Source of the DNA: Clostridia bacterium
GTDB taxonomy: Bacteria > Bacillota > Clostridia > Oscillospirales > Acutalibacteraceae
Assembly (NCBI GenBank): GCA_900770165.1
Contig: CAAGJJ010000067.1
Span: forward strand, 1 to 34,098
Length of the DNA stretch: 34,098 nt
Reading direction: 5' to 3'
Shown here: piece by piece, positions 33,984-34,098 of the stretch
Numbering within the stretch: the stretch's first letter is position 1
How the letters are laid out: each line of letters begins with the position of its first letter
The notes under the pieces: generated by a model
The model's input: only the letters and a program-made list of their open reading frames with translations
What the model was told of the DNA's origin: nothing
Databases searched by the model: none
Translations under genes and position numbers: made by a program

Positions 33984-34098
33984 TTTGATAATTACTTAAA
34001 ATTACAAAGATAAATATAAATTTTAAATGAAATGACGAATGTGATTGGAGAAACTTTAGAAATTGTATAAAATTTTATGGAAATAGTTCATGAGAATG

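Overview
The window looks like a chromosomal segment of an AT-rich, low-GC Gram-positive bacterium, most likely a gut Clostridia lineage. The signs are strong AGGAGG-type ribosome binding sites, A/T-ending codons, sigma-A promoters, an RNase J gene next to a long clostridial-type gltX, and signal peptidases of the SipW (ER-like) type. Every gene I can support is on the + strand. I see no tRNA, rRNA, transposase, phage gene or CRISPR array.

Layout. (1) 2-13930 is the 3' part of one giant gene for a modular surface protein of at least 4642 residues: tandem Ig-like domains, a BspA/DUF285 leucine-rich block, an InlB-like beta-grasp domain, a Gly-rich beta-solenoid, and a C-terminal region with no recognisable wall anchor. 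(2) 14205-27453 is a run of closely spaced or overlapping genes. It holds five SipW-type signal peptidase homologues, several single-TM or signal-peptide proteins of TasA/camelysin type, and an interleaved set of intracellular genes: a membrane-anchored McrB-like AAA+ ATPase, a DUF2357/McrC-like partner without a nuclease domain, and unknown cytosolic or coiled-coil proteins. (3) 27549-29903 is a separate unit with a perfect consensus promoter, a membrane-anchored TasA-like protein, a probable major fibre subunit and a terminator. (4) 29953-33868 holds the housekeeping genes rnj (RNase J) and gltX (glutamyl-tRNA ligase).

How the genes may work together (inference). The signal peptidases sit directly beside genes whose N-termini look like SipW substrates (short hydrophobic segment ending in TYA/MYA/TLA). 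The locus reads as several matched protease-substrate pairs for making surface fibres, with the giant protein as a possible adhesin of the same surface structure. The McrB-like ATPase and its partner sit between these pairs in the same gene run. This suggests an ATP-driven function tied to the membrane and to fibre biogenesis or its control, rather than a classical restriction system.

A 31-nt intergenic repeat with core GGGGTCGGTTCC occurs 12 times (plus one fragment), often as close tandem doublets. It never lies inside a gene. Two copies form a perfect 34-bp inverted repeat just after the giant gene.

Limits: domain names come from reading motifs by eye. No database or structure search was run.
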